DNA of 64,000 nt from Saccharothrix sp. ALI-22-I (GTDB taxonomy: Bacteria > Actinomycetota > Actinomycetes > Mycobacteriales > Pseudonocardiaceae): positions 1 to 64,000 of the forward strand of contig NZ_MTQP01000036.1 in the NCBI RefSeq assembly GCF_001984175.1. The letters run 5' to 3'. The notes under the pieces were generated by a model, which worked only from the letters and a program-made list of their open reading frames with translations, had not been told where the DNA came from and made no database searches. Shown piece after piece: positions 43,508 to 51,959 of this stretch (position 1 is the stretch's first letter; the number at the start of each line of letters is the position of its first letter). The translations under genes were made by a program, and so were the position numbers.

Positions 43508-43509
43508 TC
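43495..43509. other. Candidate attL core at the glnA 3' end
   Basis: This 15-base sequence spans the last four codons of glnA and its stop. It is repeated exactly at 53977-53991, on the far side of the AICE. Insertion here leaves glnA intact. Confidence 0.6.
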
Positions 43510-43597
43510 CACGCGGGGCTTTGACCAGCAGCTCCACCGGTCGAAGCCCCACGTAGGCCGCCTCCAGGCCGTCAGTGCTGGAGAGGCCGCCCAGCTC

Positions 43598-43646
43598 AAC
43601 GGCCGAGGGTCGGGTGACTACCACAGTCACCCGACCCTCGGCCGTT
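43598..43646. terminator. Large hairpin downstream of glnA
   Basis: A perfect 22-bp stem (43598-43619 with 43625-43646) with a 5-base loop lies 90 bases after glnA. A weaker 12-bp hairpin at 43515-43550 precedes it. If the AICE boundary is right, both belong to the element and now serve glnA. Confidence 0.8.
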
Positions 43647-43690
43647 GTGTCGCTCCATCTCCTCGGCGGAGCTGCGCCTACCGTCCTCAC

Positions 43691-44200
43691 ATGAACCTGT
43701 GGACTGCCGTCATCGGTGCGGCCGGGGCGTTCCTCGGTGTGCTTGTCGCCCAGGCGTGGACCAGCAGCCGTGAGAAGCGCCAGTGGGAGCGAGAACGTCA
43801 ACGTGACGCCGAACTCTGGAAGCGTGAAGATCAGTACCGCTTCACAGAGCACAAACGGGAGCTGTACTCCGACTTCCTCGGACAGGTACATGAGTGGGTA
43901 CGGGAGGCCCAACAGGTCGTCATCTTCTCCCTCCCCAGCGAGCACCTGACTCCGGAGTGGCTGTATCTCCCGGTCAACAACAGGCGAAAGCAACTCGCCT
44001 TTGCCCAAGATCGACTTCAACTTGTTTCTCAGTCTGTCTGGCAGGCCACCACTCCGATTACACATAAATTGGACAGCATCAGTGTCGACCTCCACAACGG
44101 TCACCAACCAAAAGAGATGAAATGGCTATCGAGCGGATTTCACTGCGAGGAACTGATCAAAGTCATGCGCAAAGACCTTGGAGTCGTCGAGCACCACTGA
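43691..44200 (+). CDS. Membrane-anchored coiled-coil protein (AICE cargo)
   Basis: This 169-residue protein has an N-terminal membrane helix (about 4-22), then a dense charged helix (REKRQWERERQRDAELWKRE) and a soluble helical domain. No family is recognised. It lies between the glnA att site and the integrase stop, on the opposite strand to the core AICE genes, which is typical for cargo. The build resembles the prophage protein at 2718-3323. Exclusion of incoming elements or phages is possible but only inferred from location and topology. Confidence 0.65.
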   Translation: MNLWTAVIGAAGAFLGVLVAQAWTSSREKRQWERERQRDAELWKREDQYRFTEHKRELYSDFLGQVHEWVREAQQVVIFSLPSEHLTPEWLYLPVNNRRKQLAFAQDRLQLVSQSVWQATTPITHKLDSISVDLHNGHQPKEMKWLSSGFHCEELIKVMRKDLGVVEHH

Positions 44201-44211
44201 TGCTTCAAATT

Positions 44212-45399
44212 CTATGAAGCCTTACTGAACACCTTGTCCACAGCTGCTCGCGTTCGCTCGTGACTGGCGGGCATCAGGTGCGTGTAGACCCGGAGCGTGA
44301 ACGCCGGGTCCGCGTGGCCCAGGTACTCCGCGAGCGCCCGGATGCTGACGCCTTCCTCCAAGAGCGACGAGGCGTAGAAGTGCCTCAGCGCGTGGAAGCC
44401 CTCGGCGCGGCCCGGCGTCTCGACCCCGGCATCCCTGAGCGCCGCTTTCCAGACGTGGTGGTTGAACGAGTGCCGATGGAGCTGCTTCGACTCACGCGTA
44501 TATATAAGGAGCGGTACCGTCACGAGCTTGCCGTCAGGAGTGCCCCACGGAAGCGTGACGGGCAGCGGTTCGTACTTCTTCACGTGAGCTTTGATCGCAG
44601 CCGCCACACTCGCGGCCAACGGCACATCACGACTCTTGCCGTGCTTCGGCGCACCGAAGACCATCTTCCCGCGCACGATCTTGATCTGCCTCAGTACGTG
44701 GATGACGCCCTCCGACTCGTCCACGTCATCCGGTGAGAACCCGAACACCTCACCCTGCCGCAGGCCACACCCAGCGCCGAGGTTGATGCCGATTCGGTAC
44801 CGCTCCCCCAGCGCCTCGCGAACCGTGTGGACGCGCTTCTCCTCCCACGGGATGATCTTCGGATACTCGCCCCGAGGCTTGATGACCGACTTTCCGTTGC
44901 ACGGGTTCTTGCGCAGCCGCTCATCGTCGATCGCAGCGGTGAAGACTGCTGAAACGTTGGCGAAGATGCTCCGCCGGTACGTCTCGGCCAGGCCCTTCTG
45001 CTGGAGCTTCCGCTCCCACGCCTGGATCGTGGACGGCTGGATGAGCCGCAGCTCCGTGTCACCGAAGTACGGGTACACGTGCAGCTTGAGCCGGAACTCC
45101 ACCCCCTCCCGCGTGGACTCGTCGAACGTCCGCGCCTCGATCCAGTGCTTCTCCGTATAGTCGCGGAACGTGATCTTGCCTGCGTCAGGGTCCAGGTACG
45201 TCCCCTTGTTCTTGTCGTTCTCCATCTCGTGCAGGAACGCGTCAGCCGTACCCTTCTGCCGGTCCGGGAACATCTTCGAGCGCTCCCGACCATCCGGACC
45301 GGGGAAGCGGACCTTGTACCGCATTCCCTTGCCGAACTGCGGAGTCTTCTCCCGCTTTCCGTCCTTGACGGTCCACCAGCGATCTTGCACGTGGCCCAT
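44212..45399 (-). CDS. int: Tyrosine integrase of the AICE
   Basis: This 395-residue site-specific recombinase has an N-terminal arm/SAM-like domain (about 60-165) and a catalytic domain. The catalytic Arg lies in GLRQGEVFGF, H336-A-L-R339-H, His362 in YLGHADP and nucleophile Tyr372 in RVYTH. It lies next to xis, as in pSAM2. Such integrases usually use tRNA 3' ends; none is present here, and the repeat at the glnA end suggests a different target. Confidence 0.93.
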   Translation of the reverse strand: MGHVQDRWWTVKDGKREKTPQFGKGMRYKVRFPGPDGRERSKMFPDRQKGTADAFLHEMENDKNKGTYLDPDAGKITFRDYTEKHWIEARTFDESTREGVEFRLKLHVYPYFGDTELRLIQPSTIQAWERKLQQKGLAETYRRSIFANVSAVFTAAIDDERLRKNPCNGKSVIKPRGEYPKIIPWEEKRVHTVREALGERYRIGINLGAGCGLRQGEVFGFSPDDVDESEGVIHVLRQIKIVRGKMVFGAPKHGKSRDVPLAASVAAAIKAHVKKYEPLPVTLPWGTPDGKLVTVPLLIYTRESKQLHRHSFNHHVWKAALRDAGVETPGRAEGFHALRHFYASSLLEEGVSIRALAEYLGHADPAFTLRVYTHLMPASHERTRAAVDKVFSKAS

Positions 45400-45435
45400 G
45401 ACAGACTTCTCCCCTGAGTCGAATTGCCGAAAGTT

Positions 45436-45624
45436 CTAGGCCGCGTCCTGGTCGAGGCCGTGAAACCACTCACGAACCTTTGCCGGGTCCCACCGCAGGT
45501 GTTTGCCGACCTTCCGCGCCGGAGGTCCGTAGTTCTTGCTGCGCCAGCCTCGAATGGTGTGCACCGGCACCCCGAGGAACGCCGAGAGATCGTCAACGCC
45601 CCACAGCGGTTCGATATCTGCCAT
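45436..45624 (-). CDS. xis: Excisionase (AlpA/MerR-like HTH)
   Basis: This 62-residue protein consists of one winged-helix/HTH_17 domain (LSAFLGVPVHTIRGWRSKNYGPPARKVGKHLRWDPAKVREWF). It lies between int and rep, the standard place for the AICE excisionase that bends att DNA and directs excision. The start follows GAGGGGAG. Confidence 0.9.
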   Translation of the reverse strand: MADIEPLWGVDDLSAFLGVPVHTIRGWRSKNYGPPARKVGKHLRWDPAKVREWFHGLDQDAA

Positions 45625-45637
45625 GACTCCCCTCTCG

Positions 45638-47314
45638 TCAGGCCGCTACCGGTCGAGTTGCTGAAACATCCGGCCCCGGTGGTCGCAGGTGGACGAGGGC
45701 GGCTTGTGCCTGCTGGTACTCGGCCTGCCACGCCAGACGCTGGGCGATCATGTGCATGAGCAGTTCGGTTCGTGAGGGTGCGTGCGGGTCACCGGGCCGG
45801 ACCGGTCCCCACTGGAGGCGGGTCCGGTCGGTGTCCGGCTTGGCGATGCCAGCGGCGGCCAGGGCTTCCCGGACGAACGCGGCCCGGTCCGACTTGTGTT
45901 CGGCGAGCGTCTTGCCCGACCACCGACGCGAGACCAGGACCCGACGACCGGGCAGGCCGAGGGTGTCTCGGCGGTGCGCCTTGCCCTTGCAGTGGCCCGG
46001 AGTCGTCTTGGACGTGACGCCCTTGGGCTGGACGCCGTAGAGCAGCCAGACCGCGCACCGCTCGGAACACGGCGTGACGGCCAGCTCTGCCGCCAATCGG
46101 TCGGCGTGGTCAGCCAGGCGTGGTGAGGCGTCCGACTCGACCACTTCGGTAATGGACTTGGTGAGGTACTTGGTCAGGTAGCCGATGTGTCGTCCGGACT
46201 CCTCCGTGCCGCCGAGGATGCCCTTGGAGTGCACCTGGCGGCCGAACTCGGCGACGTGGGCCGGTGCGTCCAGCTCAGCCACGGCATCGGCCCACGTAGA
46301 CAAGGGCTGTTCGGTGTCCGGGTCCACGAATCCCTTGGTGCGCATGTCCCACACCGGCAGCCGGTCGCCGCCGTACTTGAGGTGGTCGTGGTCGGGCCAC
46401 CAGACCTGGAGGTAGGTCGCGGCTGTCACCTGGCGGATGACCTTGTGCGGGATCGAGCCGCGTACGGCGAAGTGCGCGTGTGGGGTGATGCGGCGTTGCG
46501 GCTCGACCGTGCCGAAGTACTGGGCGTCGAAGCCGACGACCCGCCGCAGGTTCTGCCACCAGCGGTCGACCAGGGAGGCGAAGTGCACCGCGTCCCGAGC
46601 CGCGCGCCGGTAGTCGTAGGTGTCCGGGTCGACCGGTGACCCGTCCGACGTGACCTTGCCGTAGGTGTCCAGCGTGAGCGTGACGAACGTGGACGGCCGG
46701 TACTTGCCCGCGAACTCCCGTCCCACCGTGCGCTTGGCGACCTTGCGACGAGGCAGGTTCGGCGCGTCCTGACGCCGACGCGTGGACCGTTGCGGCGCCG
46801 CTTTTCCTGGCCGTTCGACGGCGGGGAGGTTCCCGCGGACTCCCTCCCGCTTGAGGTCGGCGTCCGTCTCCCGGATGCCTTCCCGCAGGTCCTCGATCTG
46901 GTCTTCCGCTCCCTCCAGTTGGGCACGGCGGTACTCGGCGGTCAGGTCGGCCCGGTAGGTCACCAGCCCGATCTGATCGACCGTGGGCGCGTGCCGTTCC
47001 GCGATGGGTTCGTGGTCGAGGTGCCAACCCTCGCGGCACTGCGCCATGCGTGAGCGGCGGTTGCGTTCGGCGCAGGCCGGGCACTTGGACGCCTGGGTCG
47101 AGTTGCAGCGGATGCCGACGATCCGCACTTCACCGGTGTCCAGGTCCACGACTTCCCGCAGCACCGGCCGGGTGCACACGCCGTGCTGTTCGGCTGCCGC
47201 CTTGACCACGTCGAGGCTCAGCGGCAGCCGGGCACGTTCGGCCGAGGTCATGCCCGCCACGTCCAGAGGCACGGCAGGCACCACCGGGGTGGTGTTGGTG
47301 GTCGGTTCGGTCAT
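45638..47314 (-). CDS. Rolling-circle replication initiator (RepSA type)
   Basis: The ATG 47314 overlaps the traB stop (ATGA), giving 558 residues; upstream readings are shadow. The N-terminus has CPACAERNRRSRMAQCREGWHLDHE, typical of RepSA proteins. The HUH metal motif is ITPHAHFAV. A CSERC pair and KGKAHRRDTLGLPGRRVLVSRRWSGKTL follow in the C-terminal part. It nicks the element's origin to start replication after excision. The catalytic Tyr is probably in HIGYLTKYLTKS, by family resemblance. Confidence 0.88.
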   Translation of the reverse strand: MTEPTTNTTPVVPAVPLDVAGMTSAERARLPLSLDVVKAAAEQHGVCTRPVLREVVDLDTGEVRIVGIRCNSTQASKCPACAERNRRSRMAQCREGWHLDHEPIAERHAPTVDQIGLVTYRADLTAEYRRAQLEGAEDQIEDLREGIRETDADLKREGVRGNLPAVERPGKAAPQRSTRRRQDAPNLPRRKVAKRTVGREFAGKYRPSTFVTLTLDTYGKVTSDGSPVDPDTYDYRRAARDAVHFASLVDRWWQNLRRVVGFDAQYFGTVEPQRRITPHAHFAVRGSIPHKVIRQVTAATYLQVWWPDHDHLKYGGDRLPVWDMRTKGFVDPDTEQPLSTWADAVAELDAPAHVAEFGRQVHSKGILGGTEESGRHIGYLTKYLTKSITEVVESDASPRLADHADRLAAELAVTPCSERCAVWLLYGVQPKGVTSKTTPGHCKGKAHRRDTLGLPGRRVLVSRRWSGKTLAEHKSDRAAFVREALAAAGIAKPDTDRTRLQWGPVRPGDPHAPSRTELLMHMIAQRLAWQAEYQQAQAALVHLRPPGPDVSATRPVAA

Positions 47315-48783
47315 GCCGCAGCACCCCCAGTCACGTCGCCATCGGGTCGGGTCCGGAACTCGTGAACGGTCGCGTCGGCGAGGTAGACACCCAGCTCGAC
47401 CAGATCCGCATCGGTGACGTGGAAGGCCCGGACCCGCTCCGGCTGTCCCTTGCCGTCCGTCTTCACCCACGCCACGCCGGGTGTCTGCTCGCTGATCTCG
47501 TGAGCCACAGCACCACGGGCACGGGCACCGTCACCCAGGACCATGTCCACCTGCGCCGTCTCGTCCAGCCGCAACGCCACCTTGGTCCCGAACAGGTGCC
47601 GGAACCCCACGACCTCCTTACGCGGGTCCTGCACCAGGCCCAGCACGCAGAACCCCGGTGCACGCCCCTGCGAGGTGATGGTCTGGATCGCACGAGCGGC
47701 ACGGTCACGCAGGCCCTTGTCAGCCTGGTAGGCGATCAGGTCCGCCAGCTCGTCGACCACCAGCACGGTGAACGGCTCACCGTTGGACCGAGCCCACAGA
47801 CGGCGGACGCCCCGGTACCGCGTAGCGCGTTCCTTGACCTCTGCCGCCAGCTCCTCCAGCAGCTCGACCGCCTCACGGCCGTTGTCGAACACCAGCCGGG
47901 CGAACGCGTCCGGGCACTGCCCCAGCTCCATACCGCCCTTGGGGTCGATGCCCACCAGGCGCACGAGACCGGCCCGCACAGCCGGGGCGAGATGCCAGAT
48001 GATCGACCACAACACCGAGCCCTTGCCCGCCCCTTGGACACCGACGCCTAGAATCTGGTTGCCCTGCAAGCGAATCCGCCACGGCTTACCGGTCTCCGTG
48101 CGTCCGACCACCACCCGCTTGAGGTCCACCGCGTCCGCATCGTCAGACAGCGCCGGCACCGACAGCGACCGGGCCAACGGGTCGTTGTGGACGAAGTCGA
48201 GTTCGATCACCTTCGGCCGCAGCACCCGCACTCGGCACGACTGCGCACCGAACGAGTGGGCCAGGCCGTCACGACGCAGCTCCCACGCCTCCGGTGCCTG
48301 CGCCGGAATCATCCGCACGCGGACCCGGTCCCGCCATCCCTCAGACCGCACCCGCCGCAGCTTCGGCCGGTACTCGCGCCCACGACTGTCCTTGGCCAGC
48401 TCCGACAGCCGCATCACGGTCCGCCAACGCGGCACGTACACCGTCGCCCGCCGATACTCGGTGACCAGCCGAAACCACACGTGCCGCAGGAACGACGCCC
48501 GATCCAGACCAGCCCAGAGCGTCAGCGCCGCCGTCAGGCTCAGCAGCGACAGGACCAGCGGCGACAGCCCGAACCGCCACCAGCACCAGGCCGCCAACGC
48601 CGGCACCAACGTGACCACCGGATAGCGGATGACGACGAGCACCAGGCGCACGACGCCGACCAGCGCTAGCCACACCAGAGCCACCACGAAGGCCAACCAC
48701 TTCAGCTTGCCCGGCACCAACACCCACCACGGCACCCGAGGCCGAGCACCCTCGAACGGAGCCGGATCAACCCACCGCGCCAT
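47311..48783 (-). CDS. FtsK/SpoIIIE-type DNA translocase (TraB/TraSA)
   Basis: ATG 48783 gives 490 residues, with two to three membrane helices (about 28-90). The motor domain has Walker A GAGKGS (251-256) and Walker B VLVVDELADL. TraB proteins form a hexameric pore that pumps double-stranded plasmid or AICE DNA between hyphae, recognising short repeats (clt). The start overlaps the upstream stop (TGATG). The C-terminal winged helix is short or absent compared with chromosomal FtsK. Confidence 0.9.
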   Translation of the reverse strand: MARWVDPAPFEGARPRVPWWVLVPGKLKWLAFVVALVWLALVGVVRLVLVVIRYPVVTLVPALAAWCWWRFGLSPLVLSLLSLTAALTLWAGLDRASFLRHVWFRLVTEYRRATVYVPRWRTVMRLSELAKDSRGREYRPKLRRVRSEGWRDRVRVRMIPAQAPEAWELRRDGLAHSFGAQSCRVRVLRPKVIELDFVHNDPLARSLSVPALSDDADAVDLKRVVVGRTETGKPWRIRLQGNQILGVGVQGAGKGSVLWSIIWHLAPAVRAGLVRLVGIDPKGGMELGQCPDAFARLVFDNGREAVELLEELAAEVKERATRYRGVRRLWARSNGEPFTVLVVDELADLIAYQADKGLRDRAARAIQTITSQGRAPGFCVLGLVQDPRKEVVGFRHLFGTKVALRLDETAQVDMVLGDGARARGAVAHEISEQTPGVAWVKTDGKGQPERVRAFHVTDADLVELGVYLADATVHEFRTRPDGDVTGGAAA

Positions 48784-49013
48784 CAGGCCACACCCCCGAC
48801 CGGGAGCGACCCGAGCACCGGCACCACGATCAACACCACAACGGCGAAGATCAGCGGCAACCAACCCAGACAGGCACAGCACGCGAGCTGACCGGGCGCA
48901 TACACGCCGAACCGCTTGCACCGCTGGCACTTCGAACCGTTGGACAACTTCCACCCGGACGGGACGACGGCTCGACTTGACGCACGTCCCCCACGACGAG
49001 ATACCCTTGACAT
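48783..49013 (-). CDS. Small membrane protein, Spd-like (plasmid spreading)
   Basis: This 76-residue protein has a basic N-terminus, two cysteine pairs (CQRC and CCAC) and one C-terminal membrane helix (LPLIFAVVVLIVVPVLG). It is translationally coupled to the translocase gene. Small membrane proteins beside traB in AICEs help intramycelial spread; this assignment is by position and topology. Confidence 0.65.
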   Translation of the reverse strand: MSRVSRRGGRASSRAVVPSGWKLSNGSKCQRCKRFGVYAPGQLACCACLGWLPLIFAVVVLIVVPVLGSLPVGGVA

Positions 49014-49067
49014 GACTGGAATCCCTTGTGTGTCAACAAAAATGCATGGCGAAGCCAGTCAGGTGAG

Positions 49068-49117
49068 TCGCAGGGAGACAGCCGGAGCCCGCCAAGACTT
49101 GGACTGTCTCCCCGCGA
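49068..49117. repeat. Dyad upstream of the spd-traB-rep operon
   Basis: A 14-bp inverted repeat with one mismatch (49068-49081 with 49104-49117, GGGAGACAG arms) lies about 55 bases upstream of the spd start, in the gap that follows the HTH gene. It could be a terminator of the upstream genes, an operator or part of the transfer locus. Confidence 0.45.
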
Positions 49118-49171
49118 CCCACGCCAACCGGCGAAGGATCGTTCAGTTGTCACGCGCCCACAGCGCGGTCA

Positions 49172-49462
49172 CTACTCCTCCACAACCTCGAACAGGTCCT
49201 CGAACTGCACCGCCAACGGCGCGAACGCAACCAACGCCCCCGCGATGAACGCGGCACCCGGACGGATCTCACCGGTCAACACCCGCGACACCGTCGAGCG
49301 GTGAACACCCATCGCGGGTGCCAACACGTAGTCGGAGGACAACGCCGACCGACGCGCCGCCCGCTGGAACTCGGCCACACGCAACACCACGGTGTACCGA
49401 CTGCCCCGCCCATCGGCACCGGCACGAGCACCCATCGCCAGGGGGTTGGGCCGCCCTGTCAC
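49172..49462 (-). CDS. Small XRE-like HTH regulator
   Basis: This 96-residue protein has a helix-turn-helix (MGVHRSTVSRVLTGEIRPGAAFIAGALVAF) of the Cro/XRE type and an acidic C-terminus. The GTG start overlaps the preceding gene's stop (GTGA). In AICEs a small repressor often occupies this place before traB. Its operator is not known; the dyad at 49068 is one candidate. Confidence 0.75.
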   Translation of the reverse strand: MTGRPNPLAMGARAGADGRGSRYTVVLRVAEFQRAARRSALSSDYVLAPAMGVHRSTVSRVLTGEIRPGAAFIAGALVAFAPLAVQFEDLFEVVEE

Positions 49463-49746
49463 CGGCCGCTCCCGTCATCCCCAGCCGACCCGGAAGCCAG
49501 AGCCCGCGCGATCTCCTCGCCCTTCTCCCGCTCCCGCTTGGCCCAGTACAACGCCTCGTGGTGATGCCCACGATCGATCTCCGCGACCCGCCCGTACACC
49601 TCGGCCGACCGCAGGTAGAAGTCCCGCCACTGCTCCCGAGCCGCATCCGGCGCGGGCATCACCGGCACCAACGCCGAATGCGCGTCATTGAGCGTCCGCA
49701 CCGCCCGAGCAGCCGCCCACGGATCAGAACTCTTCCGCTGTGCCAT
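49459..49746 (-). CDS. Small AICE protein of unknown function
   Basis: This 95-residue helical, charged protein begins AQRKSSDPWAAARAVRTLNDAHSALV and has EQWRDFYLRSAEVYGRVAEIDRGHHHEALYW in the middle. Proteins of this look recur in Pseudonocardiaceae elements at the same place, between pra and the HTH gene. No motif shows a function. It is coupled to the downstream HTH gene. Confidence 0.7.
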   Translation of the reverse strand: MAQRKSSDPWAAARAVRTLNDAHSALVPVMPAPDAAREQWRDFYLRSAEVYGRVAEIDRGHHHEALYWAKREREKGEEIARALASGSAGDDGSGR

Positions 49747-49761
49747 CCCGCCGCCCGCCTC

Positions 49762-50181
49762 CTACGCCGCAGCCGCTGGCGAGTCCGGCTTGCCCGACGA
49801 CCGGCGTCCCTTCGCTGCCTCCTGCGGCGACACCATCTCCTCGGCCCAGACCGTCCAGTTCACCCAGCCGTCGCGGACATACGGCGACACCCTCAACCCC
49901 GTGAACACCGCCGGCCGGAACGGCGTACCGGGCAACACCTCTGGCGGAACCGGCTGGTACTCCGACGCGATCTTCACCACCGCCCCGGTGTTCTTGCCTC
50001 GCGCCGAGGGGTCCGTGCCCTGCACCGTCCACACCGGCAGCCCCGACACCTTGTCGATCGCCGGACGAGGCGCCTTCCCTTCGTTGAACTCCTGCGCCCG
50101 CTCCACCTTCAGCACGAAGAACCCTTGCGGGAACAGCTCGTCGAAGGTGATCGGAAACCTGTGACCAGCAGGAATAGCCAT
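49762..50181 (-). CDS. Pra-like activator of replication, integration and excision
   Basis: This 139-residue protein resembles the family named plasmid replication, integration and excision activator (pSAM2 Pra). The opening is IPAGHRFPITFDELFPQGFFVLKVERAQEF, followed by a SARGKNTGAVVKIAS-like centre. In pSAM2, Pra turns on rep-xis-int and KorSA represses pra. Two direct repeats with CTAG cores lie 57-110 bases upstream (50238-50291), consistent with that circuit. Confidence 0.8.
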   Translation of the reverse strand: MAIPAGHRFPITFDELFPQGFFVLKVERAQEFNEGKAPRPAIDKVSGLPVWTVQGTDPSARGKNTGAVVKIASEYQPVPPEVLPGTPFRPAVFTGLRVSPYVRDGWVNWTVWAEEMVSPQEAAKGRRSSGKPDSPAAAA

Positions 50182-50237
50182 CGTTGAAAACCCTTCTCGA
50201 TCTTCCGGAGGGCTCCTTCGTCGGAGCCAATCAGCTC

Positions 50238-50291
50238 ACCTAGTCCTCTAGACAAGTTCACCGTACCTAGTCGTCTAGAGGAGTTCAACCA
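50238..50291. promoter_or_regulatory. KorSA-like operators upstream of pra
   Basis: Two 27-bp direct repeats, each ACCTAGTC-x-TCTAGA-x-x-AGTTCA, start at 50238 and 50265. Related bases (AGACGACTAG, inverted) recur at 51119-51128 in the korSA-pif gap. Confidence 0.65.
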
Positions 50292-50322
50292 GTCCGCCAT
50301 TCTCTTCGCTTTTGCAATCACA

Positions 50323-51108
50323 TCACTGTGCCGGGACGTCGTACTCCAGCACGAACGACGTGGCCACCTTGACCGTGTCACAGACCTCGACCGGCGTGCC
50401 GCTGGTGTCGAAGGCCGTGCGAACCAGCGTCAGCACCGGCGACCCAGACCCGATCTCCAACGCCTTACGCTCGTCGGGTGACGGCATCCGGGCCGATACT
50501 TCCTCGGTGAAGTGCGCCAGCTCGTGACCGGCATCCTCGATCCGGGCGTAGATGCCACCAGGCCCGGTGTTGACCTCCGCGATGGGCGTGCCCTTGGCGA
50601 TCGACTCGGGGATGTAGGACGTGGCGATCTCCACCGGCCGTCCGTCCGCCAGGTACCGCCGAGAGCGCACGATCACCCGCTCCCGAGGCTTCAACCCCAA
50701 CCGCTCCGCCACCTCAACCGACGCGGCCTCATTGGTCACCCGGATCTGATCAACCCCCGGCACATGCCCAGCCGCCTCAGCCTCGGCCAGGAACGCCGAC
50801 TTCCCCTCCTTCCGATGCCGCCGAGCGAACCGGTCCGACGCCAACCGACGCACAGGCGGAGCCGACCGCACGAACACACCCTTGCCATGCTGCGCCACCA
50901 CCAGACCCTCGGTCCGCAGCTCCTTGATCGCTTCACGAACCGTCATCCGAGCCACGCCGTAGTGCTCGATCAACACCGCCTCGGACGGCAACTGCTCACC
51001 AGGAGCGAGACGACCACGCTCGATGTGCCGACGCAGGATGTCGGCAATCTGCCGATACGGCGGACGGTCCACCGACCTGTCTATAGTTCCTAGATCGAGC
51101 ATGGCCAC
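50323..51108 (-). CDS. GntR-family repressor, KorSA type
   Basis: This 261-residue regulator has an N-terminal GntR winged helix (about 17-80, RRHIERGRLAPGEQLPSEAVLIEHYGVARMTVREAIKEL) and a C-terminal UTRA ligand domain (about 105-255). In pSAM2 the homologue KorSA represses pra and itself and keeps the element integrated. The CTAG-containing repeats upstream of pra and in its own promoter region fit this role. An ATG two codons in (51102) is an alternative start. Confidence 0.88.
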   Translation of the reverse strand: MAMLDLGTIDRSVDRPPYRQIADILRRHIERGRLAPGEQLPSEAVLIEHYGVARMTVREAIKELRTEGLVVAQHGKGVFVRSAPPVRRLASDRFARRHRKEGKSAFLAEAEAAGHVPGVDQIRVTNEAASVEVAERLGLKPRERVIVRSRRYLADGRPVEIATSYIPESIAKGTPIAEVNTGPGGIYARIEDAGHELAHFTEEVSARMPSPDERKALEIGSGSPVLTLVRTAFDTSGTPVEVCDTVKVATSFVLEYDVPAQ

Positions 51109-51140
51109 CTACTCCTACAGACGACTAGACGTGTTCATGC
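51081..51140. promoter_or_regulatory. Divergent korSA/pif control region
   Basis: The gap between the two divergent genes contains AGACGACTAG (51119-51128), the inverted form of the CTAG repeat found before pra, and a second CTAG site (GTTCCTAGATC). Together they suggest autoregulation by the GntR repressor. Confidence 0.5.
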
Positions 51141-51174
51141 TCCCACAGGTCCACTCAGCGACGAAAGCGGGAGA

Positions 51175-51600
51175 ATGGCCGACACGCCGCGTCATTCGGT
51201 CAGCGTCGCCGGAATCGTGGTCAACGATTCGGGGCAAGTACTGGTCATCCGCCGCAGGGACAACGGCCACTGGGAGCCGCCCGGCGGAGTGCTGGAGATG
51301 CCCGAGACGTTCGAAGATGGCGTCAGGCGAGAAGTCCTTGAGGAGACCGGCATCTCCGTACAGGTCGAACGCCTGACCGGCGTCTACAAGAACATGCAGC
51401 GCGGCATCGTCGCCCTGGTCTACCGCTGCAGCCCGCTGGACGAGCCCGACCAGGCCACCGCCGAGGCGACCGAGATCCGTTGGATGACGCTGGACGAAGT
51501 CCGCGCAGCAATGTCACCCGCTTACGCAGTACGCGTCACCGATGCGTTCGAGTCCGAACTTCACACTCGCGCCCACGACGGCGTAAACCTTCTCCCGTAG
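51175..51600 (+). CDS. Nudix hydrolase, Pif-like immunity factor
   Basis: This 141-residue protein has the full Nudix box GGVLEMPETFEDGVRREVLEETG with the metal-binding REVLEE. It is divergent from the GntR gene. In pSAM2 the Nudix protein Pif blocks redundant transfer into cells that already carry the element, and this gene occupies the same position. The substrate is unknown. The 359 bases after it (51601-51959) contain no gene I can support. Confidence 0.85.
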   Translation: MADTPRHSVSVAGIVVNDSGQVLVIRRRDNGHWEPPGGVLEMPETFEDGVRREVLEETGISVQVERLTGVYKNMQRGIVALVYRCSPLDEPDQATAEATEIRWMTLDEVRAAMSPAYAVRVTDAFESELHTRAHDGVNLLP

Positions 51601-51959
51601 TCGCTGCTGAATTCCGCTTTATGGGATCAAGGCGCGCCGCCTGCGGCGACGCGCGGCCGGTCCCGCCTCACGTTTGCACCGACTCCCCGCATCGCGGCAC
51701 GCCGGGCTCCCGCTCTGCTCCGCCCGTCGGCCGCGCGCGGAGTCGGTGTACATGGCCGGGAAAGCGGCGCGCCATGCAGACGCGAGCTGCCACCAAGCCA
51801 CTTCCAGCCACCAAGGCCGGGACGATCGCGCGGTCACACGGCTGCCAGCGCTGGGCACGGCGATCGACTGCCGCGACGGCTCCGCCGCCTTGCCGACGCT
51901 TAAATGATCGAAGACAAGTGAAGGTAGCATTTAAGGTTATTCGACGACAGCATGTGCCG

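Noticed and set aside
43508-44211. tRNA gene as AICE attachment site
   Set aside because: No cloverleaf can be read here or at 53613-54060; the glnA-end repeat is the better candidate.
51601-51959. Small gene after the Nudix gene
   Set aside because: All short frames have shadow-like composition and none has a ribosome site; only weak inverted repeats (for example 51678-51687 with 51739-51748) are visible.
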